In this document: piece by piece, positions 41,767 through 53,636 of the stretch
Position numbering within the stretch: the first letter of the stretch is position 1
Layout of the letters: the number at the start of each line of letters is the position of its first letter
Source of the DNA: Fonsecaea monophora
Lineage: Eukaryota > Ascomycota > Eurotiomycetes > Chaetothyriales > Herpotrichiellaceae
DNA: 64,000 nt
NCBI RefSeq assembly: GCF_001642475.1
Contig: NW_019173955.1
Span: 124,001 to 188,000 of the forward strand
Direction of reading: 5' to 3'
Position numbers and translations under genes: made by a program
Notes under the pieces: generated by a model
Database searches by the model: none
The model's input: only the letters and a program-made list of their open reading frames with translations
Told to the model about the DNA's origin: nothing

Positions 41767-43777
41767 ATGTGGAGACAGAACAACATTCCAGACTATCAGA
41801 TGGGCTACCAAGCTTATCCCTATCCCGAGCCAACAATGGACGAGAGGTACCTCGAGACAATCCCCGAGGTCGAGTCTTTGTACAGTCGCCGCAGTAGTGT
41901 TGCGGCCACTGCTCTCCCAGAACTCCCATTGTACGTCTTTGCTGTCTCTTCTCTCCCTCAAAACACACTGACCACCTTTTTGTCACAGTCGGACTGTCCC
42001 GCCCATGGAGGAGCGAACGTCGGTCTACTCGATTGATCAGGATTCGGCCTCCCCCAATATCTCCGATTACAACCCTCACCAGCCATCGACGCAGCCGAGA
42101 CATCAACATGACGCCAGTCTAGCCAGTGTCTCACCCTTAAGCAGCCAGACCTCCTTCCACCCAAATGGCTCTGATGCCTCTCTGGTCTCTCCCATCGAAC
42201 CCTCATTCCCGACTCCCACGCAGTCAGAAAAGTCGTTCAAAAGTCAGATTCCGCGGAAGTTGCCTGTCCCCGCCTCACACAATACCCCTGAGGATGGGGT
42301 CAAAAAGCGGTGGAATCTACGGAAGGAGGGAAATGAAGAGACTCGGTGGGACGAATACTCGGGTGAACCCAGCCAGGCAGGGAAGCCATCTTCGGTCCGT
42401 CCTGGAGTAGTGCCGTCTTCGAACGATCAGCCATACCCCCAGCTCAAGGAGAGAACGCGGCAGATCTTGGCTGGTCTGAAGGACAGAGAAACAGTCAAAA
42501 AGTCGGCCTGGACAAAATCTCCGCCACCCAACCCAGGTGACCCCTTGGACAACCCGATCCAACGACCGCCGTGGAGAGGGGCAAGTGGTAGGCATGCCAT
42601 AGTCGAGCCTGTGAAGAACACCCCAGAAGCGCGAACCCGACCGCTGATGCTGGTAGAGCGGCATAAGATACCCGAGACCGAGACGAGAAGCGAGACACCG
42701 GAGGAAACGGCACCTCTCGAACAGAATACTTTGTCCCCTGTCGACTCACTTTCTGTTGCCGCCTCACAACTCCCGAACCTCAAAACCGTGGACTCGGAGG
42801 AGAGCCTGAAGCCCGTTGCCCCACTGAAAACTAAGAAGATGCCGCAAGCGCTGTCGCCGCAAGCACTGTCACCCAAGCAGTTGGAGTATACGCGGCTCCT
42901 AGACAGCCCATTCCAAAGTCCTGGCCCACGTCCAACCATGGTCGAGCCAGCTCAAAGCCCTGCCCCCAGTACCGTTCAGGAGTATGGAGCTGATAGCCCT
43001 ACGCTGGGTTCGAACACGCCCTCCATCATCGGACCTGACAGGAGATCCAGCGAAGATTCCGATATGACGGCGCACCGAAATCCTCTGCAGCGTGAATTAG
43101 ATTCCACGTCGAGTTGGAATACTTATGCGACCAATGCGACGGACGATAGCAGTCATGTTCCCTCGAGTCCCATCGCACGAGAGGAGCTAACGAGCAGTCC
43201 TGTGCCAATAGTACAGCTCCCGCCTGCGGCAGTTCCAGAACCGATTGTGCTCCGCAAACGAGTAGCAGCGAACAATAGTGGCCATCGCAGCTTCGACAAC
43301 TACACCAGCATCTCCCCATTCTCAGCCATCACCGGCCGGAAATCGTCCAACATCCTTCGAAAAGCCGTTGGTAACGACTCAAACGCCAATGACCGCAATG
43401 GCAAACCTCGGGCCGTGTCTTTGATGTCCGGTACGTCAGCGACTAAATCGCTTCCTCCAACACCTGGCGAACTCCAAGCTGCGGACAAAATCACGTCTCT
43501 CAGTGCCCGACTGGAGGACCTCGCTCGGCGCAAACGGAATCTGAACAAAATCATCCTGGAACTTCAGGAATCACTGAAGAAGAACGCGATTGTCTACGAC
43601 TCGAGAAAGCGCAAGGAGGTCGACAAGATGATAACCAATCTGAATCTCGAAATTCAGGAAGTCAAGAACGAGGAGCACGATGTTCAGCTGAAGCTGCATC
43701 GTGCACAGAAGCGCAGGGACAAAGACGACTTTTACGAGCAACCCACTGGGTTGTGGATCAAAAGAGTGACTAGTTGA
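41767..43777 (+). CDS. Ascomycete protein with disordered body and C-terminal coiled coil
   Basis: Two exons, 41767-41930 and 41989-43777, with a 58-nt intron, encode 650 residues. The N-terminus is MWRQNNIPDYQMGYQAYPYP. The junction restores PELPFRTVPPMEERTSVYSI. Residues 70 to about 530 are rich in Ser, Pro, Thr and Glu and probably disordered, with many SP/TP phosphorylation sites. The last 110 residues form a conserved helical block: ADKITSLSARLEDLARRKRN, LNKIILELQESLKKNAIVYD, SRKRKEVDKMITNLNLEIQE, ending in PTGLWIKRVTS. This end block occurs in many ascomycete hypothetical proteins and looks like a dimerising coiled coil. No enzyme motif is present. The disordered, phospho-site-rich body suggests a regulatory or scaffold role, but I cannot name one. 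Confidence 0.82.
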
Positions 43778-44438
43778 GTTCATCTCAGATCCAAGACGTC
43801 GGGAATCAACGTGTTTGGCAGACTGTTTTGATACCTGAGTCCGACTTTGGCAAAAAAGAACTTGACAATATTGGAACCACTTGGACTAGGTTGGAATGTC
43901 ACAATTCCTTCTTAGAAGGAAACTGTGGACTATACGGGTTATGAGGAGCGATATTTGGGTTGTCGACACCTGGCTGTACATCAACCCTCGACTGTCAGGA
44001 CTCCAGAAATGCTTCAACCATTCAATTGTGGGACCGGTTGCCAAAGCCGTCTCGACCGGTCCTTACTCGCTTGGCCGTTCTTCATACGATGCTCGATCAC
44101 ATCTTGCCTTGCCCTCGACCAGGGCTCAATGTTCAGAACACACCTCCATGTTCACAAATTCTACGCACACTTCCTAACATACGTGCCATCAAGTGGCATT
44201 CTCGATCTCCACCACTGAACGAACCCTTGTACAACAATTTGCATTCATTTGAAGCAATTCTTGGACTTTACTATACCCCATCTTGTTCATTACTCTCGAG
44301 CTTTTTTTTTTCCTTTTTGTTTTCCACAGGGCAACAGTTCCGGTTCGACATGGCACAGACACACAGGGGGGAGGCGGGAAAGGGAGACCGTCATTTCAAG
44401 TGTTTGCCTTGCACAACACAGGGGAAATGTGCAGCACA

Positions 44439-44461
44439 AACACACACACACACACACACAA
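44439..44461. repeat. CA dinucleotide repeat
   Basis: About eleven CA units. Confidence 0.9.
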
Positions 44462-44840
44462 ATACACGGGATATGCGGTGTAGTTGATAGGTTTCAGCAA
44501 TGCGCAATCCTTTCCCCAAGGGGAAGCACATGTATGTATATATACCTGTACCTGTGTTTGTGGGCAAATGGAGTTTTTTTCGTACCCAGGCAGGCTTTCC
44601 CGGAAATGGGTGAAAGCGATGCACTGCAATTGGCGTCGACAGGTTCCAGCAGACAAGGGTTGTTTGGATCCCAGCGGTAGCGATGGCGATAGCGATAGCA
44701 AAAAGCAAAAGCGAAATGCAAAAAGAAAAAAAGCAAAGAGCAAAGAACATGACCATCTTGATCCTCATTCTCATCGCCGTCGCCGTCGTCCCCCATCAAA
44801 CAAGGAAACGGGGTAGGTGGATGCGTTTCCTTCACATAGC

Positions 44841-45160
44841 TACTTACCTACCTACCTACCTATGTATATACCTGCTCTGTAGTACCTTATGCGGTATATG
44901 TGTGTATCTAGGATATGTGTATGGATACCTACCTAGCTAGGTATTACGTGTATGTACTTGTATTTGTATATGTGTATGTAACACGTGCAACTTGGAGTGC
45001 AACCCAGGGTTCTCGACAACCAACGAGAACAAGAACAAGAACATGAACATGAAGAGCACGTAAGAGGAAACTTCCAAGATACCTCAGATACCTACCTAGG
45101 TACCTAGGCAATGGGTCTCTACATATGTTACCTACCTACCTAGGTAGGTACATATAGTTA
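44841..45160. repeat. ACCT repeats and TACCTAGGTA palindromes
   Basis: Several runs of ACCT and palindromic TACCTAGGTA words (near 44841-44862, 44926-44944, 45089-45108 and 45130-45151), mixed with GTATGT/GTATAT words. The words can form cruciforms. Confidence 0.7.
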
Positions 45161-45581
45161 CTAAAGTTACAAGATTCGACGTGTCGCTCGCGCCCCAAAA
45201 AACAGACAAGTAATAATGAATGCAACGTCCCGTCCAGTTCTTTTTGGTCTCATCCATCATGTATCAATCACGTCGTTAAAGCCCCCATGGTCTTTTTTCT
45301 TGATTCATTGCGCCGTCCATGCATGCCGTGAAAGCCTCACCGTCACAGCAAACACCACATATATGTTGTATCCATCATGTCACGAGCGTGCATCGTTTCT
45401 TCTCGGAGGCCCCGTGGATCTCTTTCTATCTCGATGCCTTCTGTTCATGCCGCCCTTCGCGTGGGAGGTCCACCACGCAGCCAATTGCGAATTCTCTGTA
45501 AATGCTAGAGACAATGCATCAAGGTGATAGAACATCCTACATCCCACGGCGTGGACACAGGTCCCATAGGGTGGCGTTCAT

Positions 45582-48500
45582 TCAGACCAGTAGTTTCTGC
45601 AGATCCTTGAACTTCTGTAACAGACACATCAGTACAAAGCCCAAATGGATTCTTTGTTGGTTTCCTCCAATTGACAATAGACTCGGGGTGGAGGTTGAAC
45701 TTACAATCGGCTTACTCAAGAACTCATCAAACCCGGCGTCGATCGCCTCATTGTGGGCAACATCACTGCCCATACCCGTCAGAGCGATGATCTTAGCGGG
45801 TGGGCTAACCTTGTTGTCCTTCTCGAATCGTCGAATCTCCTTAGCCGAAGCTATCCCATTCATCACAGGCATGGAAATGTCCATAAAGATATGTTTGAAG
45901 GGATTTTGACCAGCACCCTCTTGGACGCTCTTCTTGTATGCTTCTAGAGCCTTCAATCCATCAGTGGCCGACTCGAAGGGGTAGCCTGCTTTGCGAACGA
46001 ATGTAACGAGGAGGTGCAAATTGATGTGATTGTCGTCGACCACCAGGACGCGGGAATTGTTCGTGTCGGGTTCTCGAGGCAGGGCAGCGCTTTGCGTAAC
46101 ATCTGATTGGTTTAATGTGACCACCTCTTCTGAAGTCCCCATTTTTACTAATGATGGTTTTCTCGAGTTGGACTGGTTCTCGGTGGGAACCTTGCGCAAA
46201 TCATCGACCGACTGGCGCTTGGCTATACCGTCACCATCAGGCGTAGAGGTATGGTCAACGTCCTGAACTGCTTCTTCATCTGGCCTGGAAATATCCTCAC
46301 TTGCTCGGCTGCTCTCGTTATCCACAATTCGGTCTCGCCCGAAAGATAACGCTGCTGTTTTCGAGGGCTTTTTCGCATGGTCCTTTTGTAGCATCTCCAG
46401 CCGTTGCATACACCGATGAAGCACCTTAGCAAGCTTCTGCGGCCCACACGGTTGTGCAATCACCTCGATGACTCTGCCAATATCCGTAAGGTAGTGGATG
46501 CCGTTTGACCTCAAGGATGCTGCTTCGAATGCATTCGTACACAAGATGATAACGGGGACTTCTCTTTCCGTTTCTGGCTTGCCGTGGTAGTCAATTAGGT
46601 AGTCAATAGGTGGTGGCTCAGGATAGATAAAGAAGTCCGGCGAGAGACCATCCATGGTCTTGGTCGTGGTGATCTTCATTCGGAACCACTGAGACACCAA
46701 GTTCCGCATTGAGCTCTCTATCGTCGGCATCGGGACAAGATGGCGGACATCGGTTTCGCTGCTCTTCTCATCATAGGGCAAGAGCATACACATCTCTCGT
46801 CCCGTGGTGCGCTGGCGCATCTCTGGAATAATGTTTGCTTCGGGCAACGAACTGATATCCTTCTGACTCTTTGGTAGTCTGAGCCAGATTCGTACTTCGG
46901 TGCCCACGTCCTTCTCGCTTGACAGATCGATCTTGCCTCCAAGAGAGTCGACAATTTGTCGGACAATGCTGAGCCCAAGGCCTGTACCTGTAGCCAAAGT
47001 GTCTTCCTGGGAGAATGCAGTAAATGCGTGATTCTTCATGAAATCATCCGACATGCCGCGGCCGGTGTCGGCAATCTTCAGCAGCATGTGTAGATTCGAG
47101 CTCGCCTTGTTACGCGAGCGATCAACCTCGAGCGCAACATTGATACTCCCTTTGCTAGTATATTTCAAGGCATTCCCCAGAATGTTCATGACAATCCGCC
47201 TAACAGCCCCGGGTTGAGATCTGACCCACCAGTTGGTATGATCGTCGATGTTCAAGGTAAGGCGGACCGCGGATGCTGCTTTGGCCGAGCCTTTGCTGAT
47301 ATTGGCCCGTCGCTCCAGGCGTTGTTGCATGGCTCGACTCGCGGCCGTCTGAACAGGCGATTTCCCTTCCAATGCGTCTGCGTTGGCGGTTCGGAAGACT
47401 TGGCCGGCGTACACAGCTTCAACGGCTTCTTCCACCACAACCGCCATATCAAAATCCTCCGTCAGATTGGTTTCAGGTTTGCTCCGTTGCGCACGGCCCG
47501 GACTAGAAGCGGGGTCTTGTCGCTGAGATTTGGACAGACTGTGGATCTTCGCGTAATCAAGGACATGATTGACTGTGTCGAGCAACGTCTTGCCACACGT
47601 TTCAACGCTGATGACCATAGAGGATTGAAAGTCATCCATGGCCGTATCGTGCAGGAATTCAATACTCCCCAGAATCCCGTGAAGAGGCGAGCGTAGCTCG
47701 TGAGAGATATTGGCCAGAAATGTTGACTTGGCAGTATCGGAAAGTGCTAGATCAATGCGATTGAGCTCATTCACAATCGCGTTGCTGAAAGCTTTCAGGT
47801 AAACCATATCGTCCTCAACGTTAGTCAGACTGCCTGCATCATTCGACCAAACTATCAGTCCAGCATGCCACCGCTCCTTCGCAAAATCCCACAACGGCAG
47901 AAAGACAATCTTCCTTGCTCCGGGTAGTGCTTTCAACAGAGAATTGGTGGTGGGAATATGCTTTCCTGCTTTCGATCCTTGGTCAGCATCCAGGAGGGAA
48001 ATATCCACAGCCGACGCAGACTCAGAGCTCTCGTCACTGGAGGCTGGCTTGCCAAACTGGTCGAATGTAAAGGACTTTCCTCTCGGATGACGTCGAACCA
48101 GACGCCGCATGGTCTGGTCGGCGATGCTGATTGACTGGTTAGGATCGCTTGTGCAGATACCCAGAATTTCACACTTTTGACTCCTGCTTTGGGAAGCAGA
48201 CGAGTCGCTATTGCTCCGCGTACTCGCAGTATCGTCGCTGGAGGAGAGAGAATCGTCCCTCGCAAGCCCTTGCTGTGATTCGGCGCCGTCCATTCCGTTC
48301 TGATGGTCTGAGTGATGTCTTCCTTGGGATTTATCATGATGGAATTTTGATAGAGCAGCTCCAGATGTTTTCATGCTCGAACCTGAGCTCAGATTCGCGG
48401 AGCTTGCATTCAGAAACGCAACCCCATCAGCGTCGAGGCAATATTGGAGAACAGCGGCGGCACGGTCAAACACTTGGTGAGACTCTTGCATTATCTTGTC

Positions 48501-49546
48501 TTTGGCTGATTTAGCAGAATGCGCCGATTGCGTGTGTCTGGCTACGTGGTTGAGGATGCCTTTCTGACTGAAGCCTGAAGACTTTGGTGTCATTCTGCCA
48601 TTTGCGCGGTCGCGGGTAAGGGCCCCGAGTTTGGAGTCTTCCGCAGGTGTATTTGCGTCTCCAATCACCAAACCCATGAATTCAGCGGTCTTGGTTGCCT
48701 CGGGATGGGTATTCTGGCTCGATTTGGAGCTACTGGACTTATCGCGTTGGGAACTGGAATCGTCTTCACTCCCTTCAGCCTTGTCGCCCTCGATGAATGT
48801 CCCAATCCCATAAATGAGGCGCTCCCCTCGCTTCCTGGCACGATCATTCCGTACACTTTCCAAATGTTGGATGACGATAGCGGACATGTCCCGTAGGAAA
48901 TGAAGTTCAGTTGCCGTGAGACCCTCGCGGGGCTTGTCGTCGCTGACGTTGTACACCCCGATGACATGGCCCAATTGAGTGGTGATTGGCACGCCACAAT
49001 AAAACGAAACACCCCGACCAGCGTACCCTCGAGTTTTGTATTTCTCATGTGTGGCGATATCGCTGACAACTAACGCTTCGGTGGTGAAGGAAGAGCCATC
49101 TGGATCATAGGCGGTATACTTGTCACAATACATAGCGTCGGCCGAGATGCCACCGTCTCGTTCAATGAAAGAATTTCCGAACCACAACTCGTCTCCTTCA
49201 TCGTGGTGGTCATCGCTCAAAAGCGATAGAGATTTCGTAGCTTCGGCTATGATATATTGCCTCGTAGTCCCCAGCAAAGTGACTATACATCTTTTGGCGT
49301 TCAGGCGGAGGCAGCCCAGTTGCGCAAATGCAGTCAACGCCTTGTCTCGCGAGGAACGAGGCCGATGGGCATCAGCCTGAGTAGCAGAGGGAGGAAAGTC
49401 CGAGGCAGGTTCAAAGTCGGTCGACAAGAAGGTTTCGAGCCACGGCTGGTAGTACCTGGAGACTGAGTGAGCAGGTCAGGTCATGGACAGGGATAGGAAG
49501 AGCAGTACCTGTGCATTTCACGCTCTCGCGCCGCTTCTGGAGCCAT
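45582..49546 (-). CDS. Cytosolic GAF-domain hybrid histidine kinase
   Basis: Three exons, 49546-49509, 49455-45705 and 45614-45582, encode 1273 residues. The 38-nt first exon encodes MAPEAAREREMH; the second continues YYQPWLETFLSTDFEP. There is no membrane segment. A GAF-like domain covers about residues 40-215 (FYCGVPITTQLGHVIGVYNV). A Ser-rich linker leads to the phosphoacceptor helix FLANISHELRSPLHGILGSI (His598). The kinase domain has N box GNALKYTSKG, G1 DTGRGM and G2 GTGLGLSIV. A C-terminal receiver has VLVVDDNHINLHLL, FMDISMPVMNG (Asp1205) and the Lys in FLSKPI. It should autophosphorylate on His, pass phosphate to Asp1205, and then signal through a Ypd1-type phosphotransfer protein. 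The last intron (45615-45704) is 90 nt without a stop, so retention would insert 30 residues between KPI and KFKDLQKLLV. Confidence 0.92.
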
Positions 49547-50581
49547 GGTGAGAGAAGGCAGATGCTTGTCTGCCCTTCTATCCTAACCTCCAAGCCCCCG
49601 TTTCCTGCGCTTTGAGATTGCAATGTTTGTACCAAAAGGTAGTCCAATATCTGCTCATGCTCAGCTGTGACAAAATGTGAAGCGGCATGGCAGGATTGCT
49701 ATAGGACAAGGTCTAGACATATTAGCGTACTCGAGAGGGTACTGGTGTTGGGTGACCCAAGTTCGAGTTCGTAACAAGAGGGTCGAGGGAATGACGGAAT
49801 AACCGAGAGTCACAGGAACACTTTGAGAGATAGGCCACGATGGGCAGCCATGAGAGATCGGCAGGGTGCGATGATCGCTGTGAGTTTAGACTCGAGAAAT
49901 GGGTGGCATTGCTAGACCTGCCTCTCCTGCCCGTGTGTACCACCAACCGCAGGCATGAGAGCGTCATTGACCTTCGAGAAAACACACGAGATTGGACGGA
50001 TGGAGCCATGGCCTCGAAAAGTGGGAACCTCGTGGCGCATGGCAGAAACAACGCGAGGAATGAGGTGCATGGCGTTGGCCCGCTGCTCTGGGTGCATTCC
50101 TCTGGGAGACATGGTCGAATCCAGACCGTTCGATGGGACCATGGGTCAGTGCAGGATCGCAGAGGCACGTTGTGATGCAGCTCTGGACGCAACTTTGGGT
50201 AGAGTGAGGAGCAATGCGTGACTTGACTTCGGGGTGCATCTCGGAGCACGAACCCCACTATCAGCCCACCACAGGCAAAGTTACGGGTGCCCATTGTACC
50301 CGAATAGGTACTCGCTACCACGCTCCAGGCCCAACAGGGTACCTAGAGAGGTAACCTAGCAAGGCCTAGTTAGATAGCCAAGGAGCCAAGCACAACTCTA
50401 CACGTGATACCGGAAAATCAACGGAGCGATGACGCCAGAACCTCCCGAGTTGCTATCATGATTGTAACAAGAATCTTGAGCCTCACTTTTCCCTATCTAC
50501 ACTCGCCCGCCATTCCATCCGCATTAGCTCGAGCCAAGTCACCTTGGTGCCCGCCACCACCTTCCCTGTCTTCCCTCCCCC
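49547..50581. promoter_or_regulatory. Divergent promoter region, kinase and OPT transporter
   Basis: About 1 kb between divergent starts. Short frames on both strands (for example 49722-50321 minus) are arginine/serine rich and show no domain. No clear TATA box is seen. Confidence 0.45.
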
Positions 50582-50614
50582 ATGGATCTCCTATATCGAG
50601 ATTCAGGACCCTGA
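50582..50614 (+). promoter_or_regulatory. Upstream open reading frame (10 codons)
   Basis: MDLLYRDSGP followed by TGA, ending 12 bases before the OPT start at 50627. It could modulate translation if it is inside the 5' leader. Confidence 0.4.
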
Positions 50615-50626
50615 GATTCGCCCGAT

Positions 50627-52834
50627 ATGGCTCCCGATAGAGGCGCACCCTCTCACACCCACTCCCCCTCCACGTCCGATATTGAAGACCATGAATTGCT
50701 TCCGCAGGCTAGTCAACAGCAAGATATCTCCCGCGTACAATCTGACCATGCCCGCTATGCCGTCCCTGGCGCGTATGACTCGGCCTTGGATGGGACAAAT
50801 TTTACATTTCGAGGTGTTGCAGTAGGCACAGGCATTGGAGTTCTCATCGCCTTTTCCAATACATACTTTGGCCTGCAAACCGGTTGGGTGTCTGGGATGG
50901 CAATGCCAGCCTCTCTGATCGGATTCGCCGTCTTCAAGTCGCTATCTCGCTTTTTGGTCCTCCCTTTTACGCCCGTGGAGAATGTCCTAGTCCAGACGGT
51001 TGCTGGAGCGGTCGGCACTATGCCGCTGGGACTGGGGTTCGTTGGCGTTATGCCCAGCATACAGTTTCTGCTTAAAGAGAGTGAGGGTGCCCCGGTTGAC
51101 CTGAGTCTCTGGAGGCTGTTTGTCTGGGGCATTGGGCTCTGCTTGTTCGGCGTCGTGTTCGGAGTCCCCTTACGAAAACAGGTCATTATCCGCGAGCGCC
51201 TCAAGTTTCCCAGTGGGACTGCGACAGCCCTCATGATAAGTGTTCTGCATGGTGGTTCCAAGAGCGGAGAGGCCAAGGATCGAGAAATCGAAACCCAAGG
51301 GACCGAAGAACGCGAGGAACTGTTGAGGGAAAGCGACCGAGACAACCAACCAGAACAGGCGGAAGGACGTGATATGCGAGGAGATTGGAAAAGACAAATT
51401 CGACTTCTCGTGGTTGCCTTCCTTGGCTCCGGCGCATACACCCTGGTTCAATACTTTCTTCCTATTTTCCACAAACTGCCCGTCTTTGGCACCCACCTGG
51501 CGAACAAGTGGGAATGGACACTCAATCCTTCGCCCGCATATGTTGGTCAAGGTATTATCATGGGACCTGCCACCACATTCCATATGCTTCTTGGTGCTAT
51601 TGTAGGATGGGCCATATTGAGTCCAATAGCCAAGCACAACGGGTGGGCGCCAGGACCTGTGGACGACTGGGAAACAGGGAGCAAGGGCTGGATCGTCTGG
51701 GTCAGCCTGGCAATCATGTTGGCCGATGCAGTCGTCAATCTGGGCTGGCTGTTCCTTCGCCCAACCATTCACTATGGCCCGGGTTGGATCAAGTCTCTCC
51801 GCGGGCACTACAGGGATAGCCCTTCCTGGTCCGACTTCTTGCTCGGTAAACAACTTGCCGGTTATATCTCCCTCGACTCATCCGCACACGCGCTTCCGTC
51901 TTCTCCTACCGCCAACCCGACGAAGACAACTCGTGACGATCCTCCTGACGATGCACCGCCTCACCACCTCGTGACCACGCGAACCGTCGCCATCTTCCTT
52001 CCCATCACGCTGATCCTTTGCGTTGTATGCATCCACATAACCTTTGGCGATTACATCCCTATCGGACTCAACATCCTTGCCATCCTTCTCGCCTTGGTCC
52101 TGTCCATCATGGGGGTCCGCGCACTTGGGGAAACCGATTTGAACCCCGTTTCTGGAATCTCGAAGCTCACCCAATTGGTGTTTGCCTTGATCACACCAAC
52201 TGGTCCACATGCAAACCACAGCATAATCATCAATCTGCTCGCAGGAGCTGTAAGCGAAGCGGGAGCACTTCAAGCTGGCGACATTCTCCAAGATCTCAAA
52301 GCCGGACATTTAATTGGGGCGTCACCCAAAGCACAATTCTATGGTCAGCTTATAGGGAGTGTCGTGGGTGCTTTTGTCTCTGCTGCAGTCTACAAGTTGT
52401 ACGTCTCCGTCTACCCAATCCCAGGGGACTTGTTTGAGATACCCACAGCCTATGTTTGGATCTTCACTGCACGATTGGTGACGGGCAAGGGTCTTCCTCC
52501 CATGGCCTGGCAGTTCGCCCTCCTCTTTGGCGTGGTATTTGTCCTCACCACCACTCTGCGGATATACCTACTCGCATATAGGGATTCCAAGCCCTGGTGT
52601 AAGGCTTTGCACCCGTGGATCCCAGGAGGTATTGCAGTGGCTGTGGGCATGTACAACACTCCCAGCTTCACACTGGCGAGGACTGTTGGCGGCGTGATCT
52701 CTCTCTGGTGGGTACGATGGAAAGGGAGAGGGGAGACGAGGGTCATTGTGCTGGCAAGCGGCTTAATTCTAGGAGAAGGCGTGGTTAGTATTTTGAACTT
52801 GGTACTGGCGAGTTTGGGGGTACCTCATTTATGA
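50627..52834 (+). CDS. OPT-family oligopeptide/metal-chelate transporter (YGL114W-like)
   Basis: Single exon, 735 residues, starting MAPDRGAPSHTHSPST. A 60-residue soluble acidic N-terminus precedes FTFRGVAVGTGIGVLIAFSN and TYFGLQTGWVSGMAMPASLI, the diagnostic entry of the OPT superfamily. Other conserved parts are VENVLVQTVAGAVGTMPLGL, the KFPSGTATA motif and, in the second half, SGISKLTQLVFALITP and NLLAGAVSEAGALQAGDILQ. About 14 to 16 hydrophobic helices are visible. The pattern resembles the Ygl114w/yellow-stripe-like branch more than the Opt1 peptide branch. Members move small peptides or metal-chelator complexes with protons. Membrane site (plasma or vacuolar) and cargo are unknown. No introns. 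Confidence 0.92.
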   Translation: MAPDRGAPSHTHSPSTSDIEDHELLPQASQQQDISRVQSDHARYAVPGAYDSALDGTNFTFRGVAVGTGIGVLIAFSNTYFGLQTGWVSGMAMPASLIGFAVFKSLSRFLVLPFTPVENVLVQTVAGAVGTMPLGLGFVGVMPSIQFLLKESEGAPVDLSLWRLFVWGIGLCLFGVVFGVPLRKQVIIRERLKFPSGTATALMISVLHGGSKSGEAKDREIETQGTEEREELLRESDRDNQPEQAEGRDMRGDWKRQIRLLVVAFLGSGAYTLVQYFLPIFHKLPVFGTHLANKWEWTLNPSPAYVGQGIIMGPATTFHMLLGAIVGWAILSPIAKHNGWAPGPVDDWETGSKGWIVWVSLAIMLADAVVNLGWLFLRPTIHYGPGWIKSLRGHYRDSPSWSDFLLGKQLAGYISLDSSAHALPSSPTANPTKTTRDDPPDDAPPHHLVTTRTVAIFLPITLILCVVCIHITFGDYIPIGLNILAILLALVLSIMGVRALGETDLNPVSGISKLTQLVFALITPTGPHANHSIIINLLAGAVSEAGALQAGDILQDLKAGHLIGASPKAQFYGQLIGSVVGAFVSAAVYKLYVSVYPIPGDLFEIPTAYVWIFTARLVTGKGLPPMAWQFALLFGVVFVLTTTLRIYLLAYRDSKPWCKALHPWIPGGIAVAVGMYNTPSFTLARTVGGVISLWWVRWKGRGETRVIVLASGLILGEGVVSILNLVLASLGVPHL

Positions 52835-53636
52835 TCCAAGGAGGCCAAGATTGGACTTTCATGACAATATGATTCAGAGCGGATCCTCATACAAGATGAC
52901 CCGACTGCAAAATATAGAAAATGACAACCAAACCAAGTGATAATATCTTGTCAGACATACGGTTTAATCCATCGGCTTGGGAGACCGATCGGCCTTGGCG
53001 TGCACGTGCATCCTTGTCCCAACGAGGCTCTGACCAAACACACAATCTCATCTTCGCATTACATCAGGCAATATCGACTTCTTCTTCCACGATGCTTCGC
53101 CCTCGAAATGTCAATGGCTTTCTCATACGCGGAATCCTTACGCCACGAGTCATATACCTGTACAGAAGCCATCCTTTAAAGTCACCCGGTGGGCAGGAGC
53201 GTCTAGAGACATTCCAGGCAATTCATTAGGTAACAGTTCGGAGAAAATTTGCCCTCAAGCTTCAAAAACGTTTTTGTCGTCATCCGGAACCCGCAAAAAG
53301 CTGCTCACTCTCTGACAAGTCCGCTCATGTCCGGCATCTCCAGTCTGATATTGGTAATGGCCCGAAGAAAGATGAGGAGAGATCTAACGGCTCCTCACAC
53401 TGGGCCATTGCCCCGCCACTTGTTGACTCGGCGAAGGAAATATATACATAGTCAGATTTTTTATTTGCACTTCCTGCTTCATGGGACACTGTCTTTCTCT
53501 CTACGCTGTCTTGTGTGCATTGCTGCCATTCCCTTCCGCTCGTTGCAACGGCTGCCTTGAGCTGCTTTTCCTCTTGTGACTTTCATTTCCAACCTCATTT
53601 TCTCTCTCGAAAGTACGAGATATCTCCGATTTGCCG
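52835..53636. other. Intergenic spacer, promoter of the DHA1-type MFS gene
   Basis: No gene is seen. The right-hand 200 bases are pyrimidine-rich with a TATA-like element. Confidence 0.5.
53440..53448 (+). promoter_or_regulatory. TATA-like element of the MFS gene
   Basis: ATATATACA about 190 bases upstream of the ATG at 53637, followed by a CT-rich tract, a common arrangement of fungal core promoters. Confidence 0.4.

Larger units (their letters stand above)
43778..45581. other. Convergent spacer rich in simple repeats
   Basis: A 1.8-kb spacer between the coiled-coil gene and the 3' end of the histidine kinase gene. Contains CA repeats, ACCT repeats and TACCTAGGTA palindromes. No gene is supported. 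Confidence 0.6.
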
